A DNA stretch of 64,000 nt from Lysobacter enzymogenes (GCF_900106525.1 NZ_FNOG01000001.1:827454-891453); one strand, 5' to 3'. Positions 1-8,758 are shown, counted from the stretch's first letter. A program made the numbers and translations. Notes: generated by a model not told the origin, from the letters alone.

Positions 1-239
1 TCGTGCGCCACCGCCCGGACGTGGTGACCATGGACCTGACCATGCCCGAGCTGGGCGGGGTGGAATGCACCGAACAGATCGCCGCCATCGACGACAAGGT
101 CAACATCCTGGTGGTCTCGGCGCTGAGCGACAAATCCACCGCGATCACCGCGCTCAAGAAGGGCGCGCGCGGGTTCCTCTACAAACCTTTCACCGACGAC
201 CAACTGGTCGAGGCCCTGCTGGAGATGCTGCCGACATGA
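1..239 (+). CDS. CheY-like response regulator receiver domain (5' end outside window)
   Basis: This is the C-terminal part of a receiver (REC) domain; its start lies before the window. Visible landmarks of the fold are the phospho-acceptor Asp in MDLTMP (residue 11 of the visible fragment), the switch Ser in VVSALSD (residue 39) and the conserved Lys in LYKPF (residue 61). The protein ends soon after this Lys with no output domain, so it is a single-domain CheY-type regulator. Its TGA overlaps the ATG of the CheX-like gene by two bases, which points to translational coupling. It probably shuttles phosphate between the CheA-like protein downstream and an unknown target; the partner is inferred from context only. 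Confidence 0.85.
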   Translation, partial: VRHRPDVVTMDLTMPELGGVECTEQIAAIDDKVNILVVSALSDKSTAITALKKGARGFLYKPFTDDQLVEALLEMLPT

Positions 240-697
240 GCGACCTCAACGAAACCGAAATCAAGGTCTTCATCGACGCGGTCACCAACTACTTCAACCA
301 GCTCACCCACGAGCCGGCGAACGTGCGCGGCGCGTTCCTCGACGACAACGGCGGCACCGCGCCGGTGTTCGATTACAGCGGCCAGATCGCGGTCAGCGGC
401 CAGTTCCGCGGCACCATCACCGTGTCGGCGCCGCGCGCGATGATCCGCCACCTGCTGCTGGCGCTCAACGAAAGCGACCAGTCCGATGCCAACCTGCGCG
501 ACACCGTCGGCGAGCTGGCCAACACCCTGGCCGGCAACGCGCGCAAGCACTTCGGCGGGGAGATGGAGATCTCGGTGCCGCGCACCGCGGCCGGCGCGAT
601 CGGCGGCGCCGGCTCGCGCAAGCGGCCCTACGTGATCATGGTCAGCTGGAAGACCTACAGCGCTTCGTTGGTGGTGGATATCGAGCGGCTGGAATAA
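236..697 (+). CDS. CheX-like chemotaxis phosphatase
   Basis: A 153-residue cytoplasmic protein of the CheX/CheC/FliY phosphatase class, which dephosphorylates CheY-P. The signature E-x-x-N of the catalytic helix is visible as GELAN (E93, N96) after an N-terminal region with the mixed beta/alpha pattern of CheX. Family members act as homodimers in which the Glu and Asn insert into the CheY active site. The ATG overlaps the stop of the CheY-like gene, so the two should be made together as regulator and phosphatase. There is only one E-x-x-N motif, which favours CheX over CheC. No chemoreceptor or flagellar gene is in view, so the process controlled is unknown. Confidence 0.8.
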   Translation: MSDLNETEIKVFIDAVTNYFNQLTHEPANVRGAFLDDNGGTAPVFDYSGQIAVSGQFRGTITVSAPRAMIRHLLLALNESDQSDANLRDTVGELANTLAGNARKHFGGEMEISVPRTAAGAIGGAGSRKRPYVIMVSWKTYSASLVVDIERLE

Positions 698-854
698 GCC
701 GCGCCAGTTCGTGAAGGCGGCTCCGGCCGCGCGCCGTCGGCGACGCTCCCCCTGATAGGCGCCGCCGCGCGGATCGCTCCATGCGGCCGGAGCCGGCCTT
801 CGCGATTCGTCCCCGCGGCGCTGCGGCGCGGCGGGGACGCAGCCGGAGATCGCC

Positions 855-3428
855 ATGTCGGAAAACCCAAACCAGCCGCACGCGCGTCTGCGCCCGCTGC
901 TGACCGCGTCCGCGGCGGCGGCGCTCGGTCTGGCCCTGGCCGCCGCGGCGGCGACGGCGCGTTCGGCCGATGTGCTGGCCGGCGCGCTGCGGGTCGCGTC
1001 CTTGCGCTACAGCCTGCTGCTCGCGGCGGCGCTCGGCCTGGCGCTGGCGGCCGGCGCCTGCCTCGCGCTGTGGTTGCGCCTGCGCCGGTTGCGCGAGGAA
1101 GAGCTCGAGCACGCGCATTGGCGCGAACGCTGCGAAGACGCCTTGCGCGCGCTGCCCGAGGGCATGTGCCTGATCGATGCCGACTTCGTCATCCGCGAAC
1201 CGGTGTCGCCGTCGTTGTTCGGCGTGCTTCAGCGCAAGCTCTGGCCCGGCATGGACCTGGTCGAGGCGTTGCGGCCGATGCTCGGCGCGGACACAGTCGA
1301 GGCCTTGCGCACGCATCTGCGCGAGTGCTTCGCCGCGCGGGCCGGCGCACGGCCGGCCACGCGCAACCCGCTGGCCGAGGTGGTGCTGCCCGGGCCGCCG
1401 TCGCGGCAACTGCAATTGGGTTTCCGGTTCGAACCGGTGCGTCACGGCGAGCGCGTGGTCTATCTGCTGGTCGTCGTCGGCGACATCGGCGAACGCTTGC
1501 AGGCGGCGCGCGAGCTGGCCGGCGCGCGCCTGCGCCTGCGCGCGCAACTCGACGGCCTGCTGCGCGCCTGCGGCCGCGACGGCCTGCAACTGCGCAGTTG
1601 CCTGGGCCACGCCGAGGCCGCGCTGGAGCGAGCGCGGGTGCGGCTGGGTCGGCTGCGCGGCGCGTCCGCCGCAGCCGAGCGCGAAGCGTCGTTGCGCAGC
1701 CTGTTGGAGGAAGCGCGCACGATCAAGCGCGAGGCGGCGGCGATCGAACTGGAACTGCTGGAAACCCCGGCGCACCACTTCGAACTGGAACTGCTGGAGT
1801 CCGGGCCGGCGGCCCGCGCCGACGAGGGCGCGCGGCTGGCGACGCAGCTGGACGTGCTGGCCGAACGCATCGCGACCGTGCGCGAGTTCGTGCTCGGCCT
1901 GGATGCGCGCGTCGGCGCGGCGCGCACGTCGGACAGCGGCCGCGGCGACGTGGGTGCGGCTGCGCCGGGCAGGACGGCGGATACGGCGGACGCGGTGAAT
2001 GCCGAGTCGCCGCGGCGCGGCGACGCGCAGGCCTTGGTCGCGCGCTTGCAGCGGTCCGGCCAAAGCGATGTGCTGGCGGCCGCGGCGCGGGCGCAGACCG
2101 CTTCGCCTGCGCCACAGGTCAGCGTGGTTGCGACGAGCGCTGTGGCGGCGCCGGTCGTTGCGGCGGCGGGTGCGGTCAGGGCTGCTGTGTCGATCCGGCC
2201 CGCAGCGAGTTCCTCGGACAGCGGCGAAGTGACGGTGCCGGCCGCGGCGTCGTTCGTGGCGGCGGATGCGGCCTTGTTCGCCGCGCCGATCCGATCCTCG
2301 CCGAATCCTGCCGCAGCGGTTGCGTCCGCGGATGCCGCGGCTCTCCTGGCCCCGACGACGACAGCCGCTCTCGTCACGCCGAACGCGTCGACCCAGACGG
2401 CGTCGCCGACACCGACGCCGGCACCGACATCGGCATCGGCATCGGCATCGGCATCGGCATCGGCACCGACGATGGTCGCACAGCGCCGGATCGACACGCC
2501 CGCGCCGGTTTCGGTCTCGCCGCCTCCCGCGCGGCAGGCGGCGACGGAGCCGTCGTTCCCGGCGACGCCGCGAATCTCGCCGCCATCGGCGCAGGTATCG
2601 TTGGCATCGGCATCGGCATCGGCATCGGCATCGCTCGCCGCATCGCCGCACCACAACGCCACGCCGCAACATTCGTCCCCGCCCATAGCAACGACCACCT
2701 CCGCAGACCCCGCCGCCACCGTCGAGGCCTTGGTGCTGAAGCCCAACCGCGACGCCGGAATCGAAGCCGCCGCGCCGCGCTCGGCATCGGCGCTCGGCGA
2801 CGACGCAGACCCGCTGGCCTGGGCGCCGCTGCTGGCGCTGTCCGGCGACGGCCCCGAAGCGTTGCCGGCCGACAAGGCGGCGTTCGTCGACTGGGCCGGG
2901 CTCGCGCGCCGGCTCGCCGGCGATCAGGGCAAGGCGGTGCGGGTGGAGGCCTTGCTGGAGCCGTTCGCGCGGCTGCCGCCCGCGCAGGCGGCGATGCTGC
3001 GCGATATCGGCATGGAACTGGTCGCCAACGCGGTGCTGCACGGGATCGAGCCGATGCCGATGCGGCGCCGGGTCGGCAAGGATCCGGTCGGCGCGGTGCG
3101 CCTGAGCCTGAGCTACGGCGAGCGCGAAGGCTGGCTGTTCTGCGCGCGCGACGACGGCCGCGGGATCAATGTGGTGCGGGTGCGCGCGGCGCTGGTCCGC
3201 GACGGCGGCTTCACTCCGCTGCAGGCGGGGCAGCTGAGCGAGCGCGAGGCGATCATGAAAGTGTTCGAACCCGGCGTCACCACCGCGCCGCACGCCGGCG
3301 GCGCGAGCGGGCGCGGCCTGGGCCTGCCGAACGCGGTCGAACGTTTGCGCGGCCTGCGCGCGCAGGTGTCGCTGCTGACGGTGCCGGGACGCTCGACCGA
3401 AGTGCGCATCGCCTGGCCGGCGGGTTGA
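855..3428 (+). CDS. Membrane-bound CheA-like sensor kinase with degenerate Hpt-like motif
   Basis: An 857-residue protein. Two hydrophobic segments (about 13-35 and 52-75) anchor it in the inner membrane. A PAS-like region follows (about 90-225), then a long helical region, then a low-complexity Ala/Ser/Pro/Thr linker (about 390-650), then a GHKL ATPase domain. The ATPase is CheA-like: N-box ELVANAVLHGIE (about 720-731), G1 box DDGRGI (about 765), a GVTTA lid like the GFSTA of CheA, and GRGLGL (about 820). In the helical region EARTIKREA (R288) lines up with the AHTIKG Hpt signature but has Arg instead of the phospho-His. No CheW-like domain is seen. It lies 157 bp after the CheX-like gene, probably in the same unit. 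It may phosphorylate a separate Hpt protein or act as a scaffold. Confidence 0.75.
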   Translation: MSENPNQPHARLRPLLTASAAAALGLALAAAAATARSADVLAGALRVASLRYSLLLAAALGLALAAGACLALWLRLRRLREEELEHAHWRERCEDALRALPEGMCLIDADFVIREPVSPSLFGVLQRKLWPGMDLVEALRPMLGADTVEALRTHLRECFAARAGARPATRNPLAEVVLPGPPSRQLQLGFRFEPVRHGERVVYLLVVVGDIGERLQAARELAGARLRLRAQLDGLLRACGRDGLQLRSCLGHAEAALERARVRLGRLRGASAAAEREASLRSLLEEARTIKREAAAIELELLETPAHHFELELLESGPAARADEGARLATQLDVLAERIATVREFVLGLDARVGAARTSDSGRGDVGAAAPGRTADTADAVNAESPRRGDAQALVARLQRSGQSDVLAAAARAQTASPAPQVSVVATSAVAAPVVAAAGAVRAAVSIRPAASSSDSGEVTVPAAASFVAADAALFAAPIRSSPNPAAAVASADAAALLAPTTTAALVTPNASTQTASPTPTPAPTSASASASASASAPTMVAQRRIDTPAPVSVSPPPARQAATEPSFPATPRISPPSAQVSLASASASASASLAASPHHNATPQHSSPPIATTTSADPAATVEALVLKPNRDAGIEAAAPRSASALGDDADPLAWAPLLALSGDGPEALPADKAAFVDWAGLARRLAGDQGKAVRVEALLEPFARLPPAQAAMLRDIGMELVANAVLHGIEPMPMRRRVGKDPVGAVRLSLSYGEREGWLFCARDDGRGINVVRVRAALVRDGGFTPLQAGQLSEREAIMKVFEPGVTTAPHAGGASGRGLGLPNAVERLRGLRAQVSLLTVPGRSTEVRIAWPAG
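2428..2466 (+). repeat. Hexanucleotide GGCATC tandem repeat inside the kinase gene
   Basis: About six near-perfect copies of a GGCATC unit lie inside the coding region of the CheA-like protein and encode Ser-Ala dipeptides. Because the unit is six bases, gain or loss of copies would keep the frame and only lengthen or shorten the linker. Confidence 0.9.
2603..2633 (+). repeat. Second GGCATC hexanucleotide repeat in the same gene
   Basis: About five copies of the same GGCATC unit occur again about 140 bp downstream in the same reading frame and encode a second Ser-Ala run of the linker. Two arrays of the same unit could also recombine and delete the segment between them. Confidence 0.9.
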
Positions 3429-3593
3429 GGCCGCCGGCCAACCGGTCGCGAGACGGGACAAGGAACGCAGCGGGTCTTAAGACCTCGGGCTGCGTGCGCA
3501 CCGCTCAGGTTCGCGTGCGATCTAGCCAGCGTGGCGGTGAACGGCGATACGGCGACGGCGCGCGATCCGCCGCGCGCAACCGCCTATGCAACC

Positions 3594-4334
3594 TCAAGCC
3601 AGGTCGCCGAACCGAGCCTGCAACGCCGCGATCGCCGCCAGCCCGGCGGTTTCGGTGCGCAGGATGCGCGGCCCCAGCCGCAATCCGTGGAATCCGGCCG
3701 CGCGCAGTTGTTCGCGGTCCAGCGGCGACCAGCCGCCTTCCGGCCCGATCGCCAACAACACCGGTGCGGCCGCATCCACCTGCAGGGTCGCGAAACCCAG
3801 CTCGCCGTCCGGATCCAGGATCAGCCGCAGCCCGTCCGCCGGCAGCGCCGCCAGCGCGGCGGCCAGCGCCAGCGGCGCGGCCACCTCCGGCACCGATGCG
3901 CGCCCGCTTTGTTCGCAGGCCGAGGCCACCACGCTGCGCCAATGCGCCAGGCGCTTGTCCGCACGCGCCGCGTCGAGCTTGACCTCGCTGCGCTGCGACC
4001 ACAGCGGATGGAACGCGCTCGCGCCCAGCTCGGTCGCCTTCTGCAGGATCAGGTCCATCTTCTCGCCGCGCGCCACGCCCTGCAGCAGCACCAGCCGCAG
4101 CGGCGATTCGCGCGCGACGTCCTGCGCCGATTCGATCGCCACGCGCACTTCGCGCTTGCCGATGGCGCTGACGACGCCGTGGTAATCGCGCCCGTCGCCG
4201 TTGAACAGCACGCAGGCGTCGCCGACCTCGTGGCGCAGCACCCGCGCCAGATGCGTGGCCGGGCCTTCGGGCAATACCACCTCGCGGCCCGGGGCCAGAT
4301 CGCCGTTTTCCACATGCACGCGGGTCAGTCTCAT
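3594..4334 (-). CDS. rsmE: 16S rRNA (uracil1498-N3)-methyltransferase RsmE
   Basis: A 246-residue SPOUT-fold methyltransferase that methylates N3 of U1498 in 16S rRNA with S-adenosylmethionine. The N-terminal PUA-like half contains the typical HLARVLRHEVGD. The C-terminal knot carries QKATELG, WSQRS and the SAM-binding AIGPEGGW, followed by LGPRILRTETA, all family hallmarks. Length fits the family (about 240-250). The ATG overlaps the TGA of bioA by four bases (ATGA), so it is translated as the second gene of a bioA-rsmE pair. It faces the CheA-like gene tail to tail. Confidence 0.95.
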   Translation of the reverse strand: MRLTRVHVENGDLAPGREVVLPEGPATHLARVLRHEVGDACVLFNGDGRDYHGVVSAIGKREVRVAIESAQDVARESPLRLVLLQGVARGEKMDLILQKATELGASAFHPLWSQRSEVKLDAARADKRLAHWRSVVASACEQSGRASVPEVAAPLALAAALAALPADGLRLILDPDGELGFATLQVDAAAPVLLAIGPEGGWSPLDREQLRAAGFHGLRLGPRILRTETAGLAAIAALQARFGDLA

Positions 4335-5752
4335 GCGTCGGCCTCCGCGATGGCGCTGTCGATGGCTTCGCGCGTGGTCCGCGCGAGCAGTTGCAAGGCG
4401 TCTTCGTCGATGCAGTACGGCGGCATCCAATACAAGATATCGCCGAGCGGGCGCAGCAGCACGCCGCGCTCCAGGGCCGCGCGGTAGGCGCGCAGGCCGA
4501 TGCGCGCGGCCGGGTCGAACGGCGTGCGCTTGTCGCCGCCGCGGGTCAGCTCGAACGCGACGATCATGCCGGCCTGGCGTAGGTCGGCGACGTGCGCATG
4601 ATCGCCCAGCGGCGCGGCCAGCTCGGCCATGCGCGCGCTGGTGGCGCGGTTGCGCTGGATCACATCGTCTTGTTCGAAGATCGACAGGCTCGCCAGCGCC
4701 GCTGCGCAGGCCAGCGGGTTGCCGGTGTAGCTGTGCGAATGCAGGAAGGCGCGTTCGCGCGAGTCGTCGAGGAAGCCGTCGTAGATCGACTGCGTCGCCA
4801 GCACCGCCGCCAGCGGCAGCGCGCCACCGGTCAGGCCCTTGGACAGGCACAGCAGGTCGGGCATGACCCCGGCCTGCTCGCTGGCGAACATCGTGCCGGT
4901 GCGGCCGAAGCCGACCGCGATCTCGTCGGCGATCAGGAACACCCCGTGCTCGTCGCAGATCTCGCGCGCCAGCCGCAGGTACTCGGGATCGTGCATGCGC
5001 ATGCCGCCGGCGCACTGCACGCGCGGCTCCAGGATCATCGCGCAGACCTGTCCGGCATGGCGCTCGAGCAGTTCGCGCAAGGCCTGCGCGGCCTGGCGCG
5101 CGCGCTCGGCCGGGCTTTGCCCGGGTTCGCAGGCGTAGGCGTCGGGCGAGGGCGCGAACAGCGACTCGATCAGCAGCGGCGCGTAGACGCGCCGGTACAG
5201 CGGAACATCGCCCACCGCCAGCGCGCCGAGGGTTTCGCCGTGGTAGCCGTTCTCCAGGGCGACGAACTTGGTCCGGCCGTCCTCGCCGCGGTTGCGGAAC
5301 CAGTGGAAGGCCATCTTCAGCGCCACCTCGACCCCGGCCGAGCCGTTGTCGGCGTAGAACACCTTGGCCAGCGGCGCGCGCCCGGCCTGGCGCGGGGCGA
5401 TCGCGAGCAGGCGCTCGGCCAGCTCCACCGCCGGCGGGTGCGACACGCCGGCCAGGATCACGTGCTCCAAGGTCCGCGCCTGCGCGGCGATGGCCGCGGC
5501 GATGCGCGGCTCGGCGTGGCCGAACAGGTTGGTCCACCAACTGGAAATCGCGTCCAGCCAGCGGCGGCCGTCGTGGCCGATCAGCCAGGGGCCCTGGCCG
5601 CTGGCGATGGGCAGCAAGGGCAGGGTGTGCGGGTGCTCGCGCATTTGGGTGCACGGGTGCCACAGCACGTTCAAGTCGCGTTCGCGCCAGGCGTGCGCCG
5701 CAGCGTTGCCGGGCTCTGCTAGCATCAGGGGGTCGTGAGTGATCTCTCGCAT
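4331..5752 (-). CDS. bioA: Adenosylmethionine-8-amino-7-oxononanoate aminotransferase
   Basis: A 473-residue class-III PLP aminotransferase that converts KAPA to DAPA in biotin synthesis, with SAM as amino donor. Visible family marks are WHPCTQM near the N-terminus, DAISSWWTNLFGH, the cofactor region ADNGSAGVEVALKMA, the DEIAVGFGRTG Asp motif and the Schiff-base Lys in LSKGLTGG. These distinguish it from ornithine or GABA aminotransferases. Its promoter must lie in the 83-bp gap shared with the divergent nudE gene. Other biotin genes are not in the window. Confidence 0.95.
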   Translation of the reverse strand: MREITHDPLMLAEPGNAAAHAWRERDLNVLWHPCTQMREHPHTLPLLPIASGQGPWLIGHDGRRWLDAISSWWTNLFGHAEPRIAAAIAAQARTLEHVILAGVSHPPAVELAERLLAIAPRQAGRAPLAKVFYADNGSAGVEVALKMAFHWFRNRGEDGRTKFVALENGYHGETLGALAVGDVPLYRRVYAPLLIESLFAPSPDAYACEPGQSPAERARQAAQALRELLERHAGQVCAMILEPRVQCAGGMRMHDPEYLRLAREICDEHGVFLIADEIAVGFGRTGTMFASEQAGVMPDLLCLSKGLTGGALPLAAVLATQSIYDGFLDDSRERAFLHSHSYTGNPLACAAALASLSIFEQDDVIQRNRATSARMAELAAPLGDHAHVADLRQAGMIVAFELTRGGDKRTPFDPAARIGLRAYRAALERGVLLRPLGDILYWMPPYCIDEDALQLLARTTREAIDSAIAEADA

Positions 5753-5835
5753 CCCCCTATTATCGTGCCTTTCCGCCTTCCGCCCATGCCGTTCATGGCG
5801 CCTTCGCGCGCGCCGCTCGGGTCCGGGGCCGCGCC
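5753..5835. promoter_or_regulatory. Divergent intergenic region of bioA and nudE
   Basis: This short gap separates the start of bioA (minus strand) from nudE (plus strand), so both promoters must sit here or overlap the gene starts. The only AT-rich stretch is CTATTATCG near 5758-5766, a plausible -10 region. No clear operator was recognised. Confidence 0.4.
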
Positions 5836-6453
5836 ATGAGCCGGCGGCTGCCGATCGTCCACAACGTCGTCGAGCACGACGCCGCCGGTTACCGGATGGA
5901 ATCGCTCGACCTGGAGTTCTCCAACGGCGAGCGCCGCCGCTACGAGCGCCTGCTTGGCCGCCCGCGCGCGGGCGGGCCCGGCGCGGTGATCGTGGTGCCG
6001 ATGCTGGACGAGGACACCGTGCTGCTGGTGCGCGAGTACGCCGCCGGCGTGCACCGCTACGAGCTGGGCCTGGTCAAGGGCCGGATCGACGCCGGCGAAG
6101 ACGCCATCGAGGCCGCCAACCGCGAACTCAAGGAAGAAGCCGGTTTCGGCGCGCGTTCGCTGACCGTGCTGCGCTCGCTGAGCCTGGCGCCGACCTACAT
6201 GATCCACCAGGCCTACCTGGTGCTGGCGCGCGACCTGTATCCCGAGCGCTTGCCCGGCGACGAGCCGGAAGAGCTCGAAGTGGTGCCGTGGAAGCTCGAC
6301 CGCCTGCACGAGCTGATCCTGCGCGAAGATTTTTCCGAAGGCCGCACCATCGCCGCGCTGTTCATCGCGCGCGAATGGCTGCGCCACGGCGAGCCGGCGC
6401 CGCCGCCGGCGGAACCCGCCGATCCCACCGGCGGTTCGGAGATAGCCCCATGA
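5836..6453 (+). CDS. nudE: NudE-type Nudix hydrolase (ADP compounds hydrolase)
   Basis: A 205-residue Nudix hydrolase. The Nudix box G-x5-E-x7-REUxEExGU is intact: GRIDAGEDAIEAANRELKEE followed by AGF (about residues 76-98). Its catalytic glutamates bind the Mg2+ that cleaves pyrophosphate in ADP-ribose, NADH or Ap-n-A-type substrates. The N-terminal region with YRMESLDLEFSNGERRRYERL and the motif LAPTYMIHQAYLVLARDLYPE match NudE rather than other Nudix enzymes. Its TGA overlaps the ATG of cysQ, starting a tight nudE-cysQ-mazG run of nucleotide-cleaning enzymes. Substrate specificity is inferred from family likeness. Confidence 0.9.
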   Translation: MSRRLPIVHNVVEHDAAGYRMESLDLEFSNGERRRYERLLGRPRAGGPGAVIVVPMLDEDTVLLVREYAAGVHRYELGLVKGRIDAGEDAIEAANRELKEEAGFGARSLTVLRSLSLAPTYMIHQAYLVLARDLYPERLPGDEPEELEVVPWKLDRLHELILREDFSEGRTIAALFIAREWLRHGEPAPPPAEPADPTGGSEIAP

Positions 6454-7289
6454 GCGCAGCCGCAGCCCCCGCCTTCGTCGCCGACAGCGCCCTGGTCGAA
6501 GGCGCCATCGCCATCGCCCGCGCCGCCGCCGCGGCGATCCTGGAAATCTACGACGGCGAGTTCGAAGTCGAGCGCAAGGCCGACGCCTCGCCGCTCACCG
6601 CCGCCGACATGGCCGCGCATCACGTCATCGTCGACGGGCTGGCGCGGCTGACGCCGGACATCCCGGTGCTGTCGGAAGAATCCGCGCACGAAGTCGACGC
6701 CGCCCAGCGCCGCGGCTGGGACCGGCTGTGGCTGGTCGATCCGCTCGACGGCACCCGCGAGTTCGTCAAGCGCAACGGCGAGTTCTCGGTCAACCTGGCC
6801 CTGATCGAACGCGGCGAGCCGGTGTTCGGCGTGGTCCTGGCGCCGGTCGGCGGCGCGCTGTGGCACGGCGCGCGCGGCGGCCACGCCTATCGCCGCGACG
6901 GCGATGTCGAGCGCCGCGTGCAGGCGCAGGTGCCGCCGGCGCAGCCGCTGCGGGTGGCCGCCAGCCGTTCGCACCACAGCCAGCGCAGCGACGAGTTCCT
7001 CGCCCGCGCGCATCGCCAAGCCGCCGGCGGCATCGCCATGGTCAGCCTGGGCTCGTCGCTGAAATTCTGCCGCATCGCCGAAGGCTCGCTGGATCTGTAT
7101 CCGCGCTTCGGCCCGACCAGCGAGTGGGACACCGCCGCCGGGCAATGCGTGCTCGAAGCGGCCGGCGGCGCGGTGCTCGACCCGCGCGGACGCCCGTTCC
7201 GTTACAACCAGCGCGACGGCCTGCTCAACGGCGACTTCATCGCCCTGGGCGACCTGTCGCTGCCGTGGAGGGCCTGGCAAGATGGCTGA
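6450..7289 (+). CDS. cysQ: 3'(2'),5'-bisphosphate nucleotidase CysQ
   Basis: A 279-residue Mg2+-dependent phosphatase of the inositol-monophosphatase superfamily, which removes the 3'-phosphate of PAP, the by-product of sulfate assimilation. Metal-binding motifs are in place: SEES (residues 75-78), DPLDGT (97-102) and WDTAAG near the C-terminus. KFCRIAEGSLDLYPRFGPTSE is the usual CysQ sequence. The start is the ATG overlapping the nudE stop (ATGA); its own 3' end overlaps mazG by eight bases. Such overlaps indicate one transcript and coupled translation. Confidence 0.95.
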   Translation: MSAAAAPAFVADSALVEGAIAIARAAAAAILEIYDGEFEVERKADASPLTAADMAAHHVIVDGLARLTPDIPVLSEESAHEVDAAQRRGWDRLWLVDPLDGTREFVKRNGEFSVNLALIERGEPVFGVVLAPVGGALWHGARGGHAYRRDGDVERRVQAQVPPAQPLRVAASRSHHSQRSDEFLARAHRQAAGGIAMVSLGSSLKFCRIAEGSLDLYPRFGPTSEWDTAAGQCVLEAAGGAVLDPRGRPFRYNQRDGLLNGDFIALGDLSLPWRAWQDG

Positions 7290-8112
7290 GGTGCTGAACC
7301 TGCCGCCGGGCATCGCCGGCCTGCTGGAAATCATGGCGCGCCTGCGCGACCGCGAGCGCGGCTGCCCGTGGGACATCGAGCAGACCTTCGCCAGCATCGT
7401 CCCGTACACCATCGAGGAAGCCTACGAAGTCGCCGACGCGGTCGACCGCGGCGACCTGGACGCGCTCAAGGACGAACTCGGCGACCTGCTGCTGCAAGTG
7501 GTGTTCCATGCGCGCATGGCGCAGGAACAAGACGCCTTCGCCTTCGACGATGTCGTCGCCGCGATCAGCGACAAGATGGTGCGCCGGCATCCGCACGTGT
7601 TCGGCGAGGCCAGCGTCGAAGACGCCGATGCGCAGACGGTGGCGTGGGAAGAACAAAAGCGCCGCGAGCGCCAGGCCGCCGGCGAAGCCGACACCTCGGC
7701 GCTGGCCGGCATCGCCCGCGGCCTGCCGGAATGGCAGCGCGCGGTGAAGCTGCAAAAGCGCGCCGCTTCGGTCGGCTTCGACTGGCCGGCGCCGACGCCG
7801 GTGATCGCCAAGCTGCACGAAGAAATCGAAGAAGTGCGGGTCGAGTTCGACGCGGTCGCCGCCGCGCCCGACGACGCGGCCGCGCGCGACCGGCTGGAGG
7901 AGGAGATCGGCGACGTGCTGTTCGTCTGCGCCAATCTCGCCCGCCACGCCAAGGTCGACGTCGGCGCCGCGCTGCGCCGCGCCAACCTCAAGTTCGAACG
8001 CCGCTTCCGCGCGATGGAATTGCAGGCCGCGCAGGACGGCATGGCGCTGCCGGAGCTGTCGCTGGAAGCGCAGGACGGTTATTGGAACCGGGTCAAGGCC
8101 GAGGAGCGCTGA
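7282..8112 (+). CDS. mazG: Nucleoside triphosphate pyrophosphohydrolase MazG
   Basis: A 276-residue house-cleaning NTP pyrophosphohydrolase with two all-alpha MazG domains. The first has the metal site EEAYEVADAV then DELGDLLLQ; the second has EEIEEVRVEF then EEIGDVLF, which is the active half in E. coli. GCPWDIEQTF near the N-terminus is also typical. It hydrolyses (d)NTPs to NMPs and in other species lowers (p)ppGpp during starvation. It begins inside the end of cysQ and is followed after one base by an exported protein gene, so the operon may continue. Confidence 0.95.
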   Translation: MAEVLNLPPGIAGLLEIMARLRDRERGCPWDIEQTFASIVPYTIEEAYEVADAVDRGDLDALKDELGDLLLQVVFHARMAQEQDAFAFDDVVAAISDKMVRRHPHVFGEASVEDADAQTVAWEEQKRRERQAAGEADTSALAGIARGLPEWQRAVKLQKRAASVGFDWPAPTPVIAKLHEEIEEVRVEFDAVAAAPDDAAARDRLEEEIGDVLFVCANLARHAKVDVGAALRRANLKFERRFRAMELQAAQDGMALPELSLEAQDGYWNRVKAEER

Positions 8113-8113
8113 G

Positions 8114-8758
8114 ATGCGCAGCAAGGATCGCGAACGGATGCGCGCGGCGCTGGCGGTAGCGACTTTGGCGACGGCATCGGTGTGGCCCGCCATCGCGGCC
8201 GCCCAGGACGATGCGAACCGGGAGTACCTGTTCCACAGCCAGTTCGCCGAGCACTGCAAGCGCGCGATGCCGCCGCTGTCCAAGCAAGTCGACAGCGCTT
8301 TTTCCGCGTGGCAGTCGCGCATTCCCGCGCAGCGCCTGGCCGCGTTCCAGGACTACGCAAGCAGCAAGGCGGGCAAGCGCATGGCGCAGTACGTCGGGGT
8401 CGGAATCTCGGTTGCGTCGGGCGACAACAAGCTGGTCGCGTCCTACCAGTGCGTCGAGCGCATCAACGAGTGGGGCCGGATCGACTATCCGTCGGTGACC
8501 AATTCGCAGATCGATGCGGCCGCCGCCAAGCCGCTGCTCGCTTCGATCGCGCCGCTGGCGTTGGCGCGGCTGGATTGCGCGGCCCTGGAAGGGGTGAGCG
8601 CGGCGCCGGCAACGGCGGCGAGCGCAGACCAAGCGTCCGTCCCGGTGGAAACCTGGACGTTCTCCGGCTGCGGGCGCAGTCACGCCGTGGGCATCGATCG
8701 GCGCTCGGATCGGCTCGGGCTCGCCGGCAAGGACCGGATCGAACTGTCGGGATTCTAG
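8114..8758 (+). CDS. Exported protein of unknown function
   Basis: A 214-residue protein I do not recognise. Residues 1-31 form a signal peptide: a basic n-region, a hydrophobic stretch and a likely cleavage after AIAAA. The mature part contains several Cys (EHCKRAMP, SYQCVER, ARLDCAA, FSGCGRS) that could form two disulfides in the periplasm. It starts one base after the mazG stop, so it is probably the last gene of the nudE-cysQ-mazG run, although its location points to a different job. Confidence 0.75.
   Translation: MRSKDRERMRAALAVATLATASVWPAIAAAQDDANREYLFHSQFAEHCKRAMPPLSKQVDSAFSAWQSRIPAQRLAAFQDYASSKAGKRMAQYVGVGISVASGDNKLVASYQCVERINEWGRIDYPSVTNSQIDAAAAKPLLASIAPLALARLDCAALEGVSAAPATAASADQASVPVETWTFSGCGRSHAVGIDRRSDRLGLAGKDRIELSGF

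Noticed and set aside
642..3461. A very long open frame on the minus strand opposite the kinase gene
   Set aside because: It encodes Arg/His-rich sequence with RCRCRCR runs created by the hexanucleotide repeat, has no domain motifs, and is the antisense shadow of a gene with clear ATPase motifs.
1070..3982. A 970-codon plus-strand frame overlapping the kinase gene
   Set aside because: Its translation is a compositional Arg/Gly/Ala mixture without motifs. GC-rich genes generate such open shadow frames in many places of this window.
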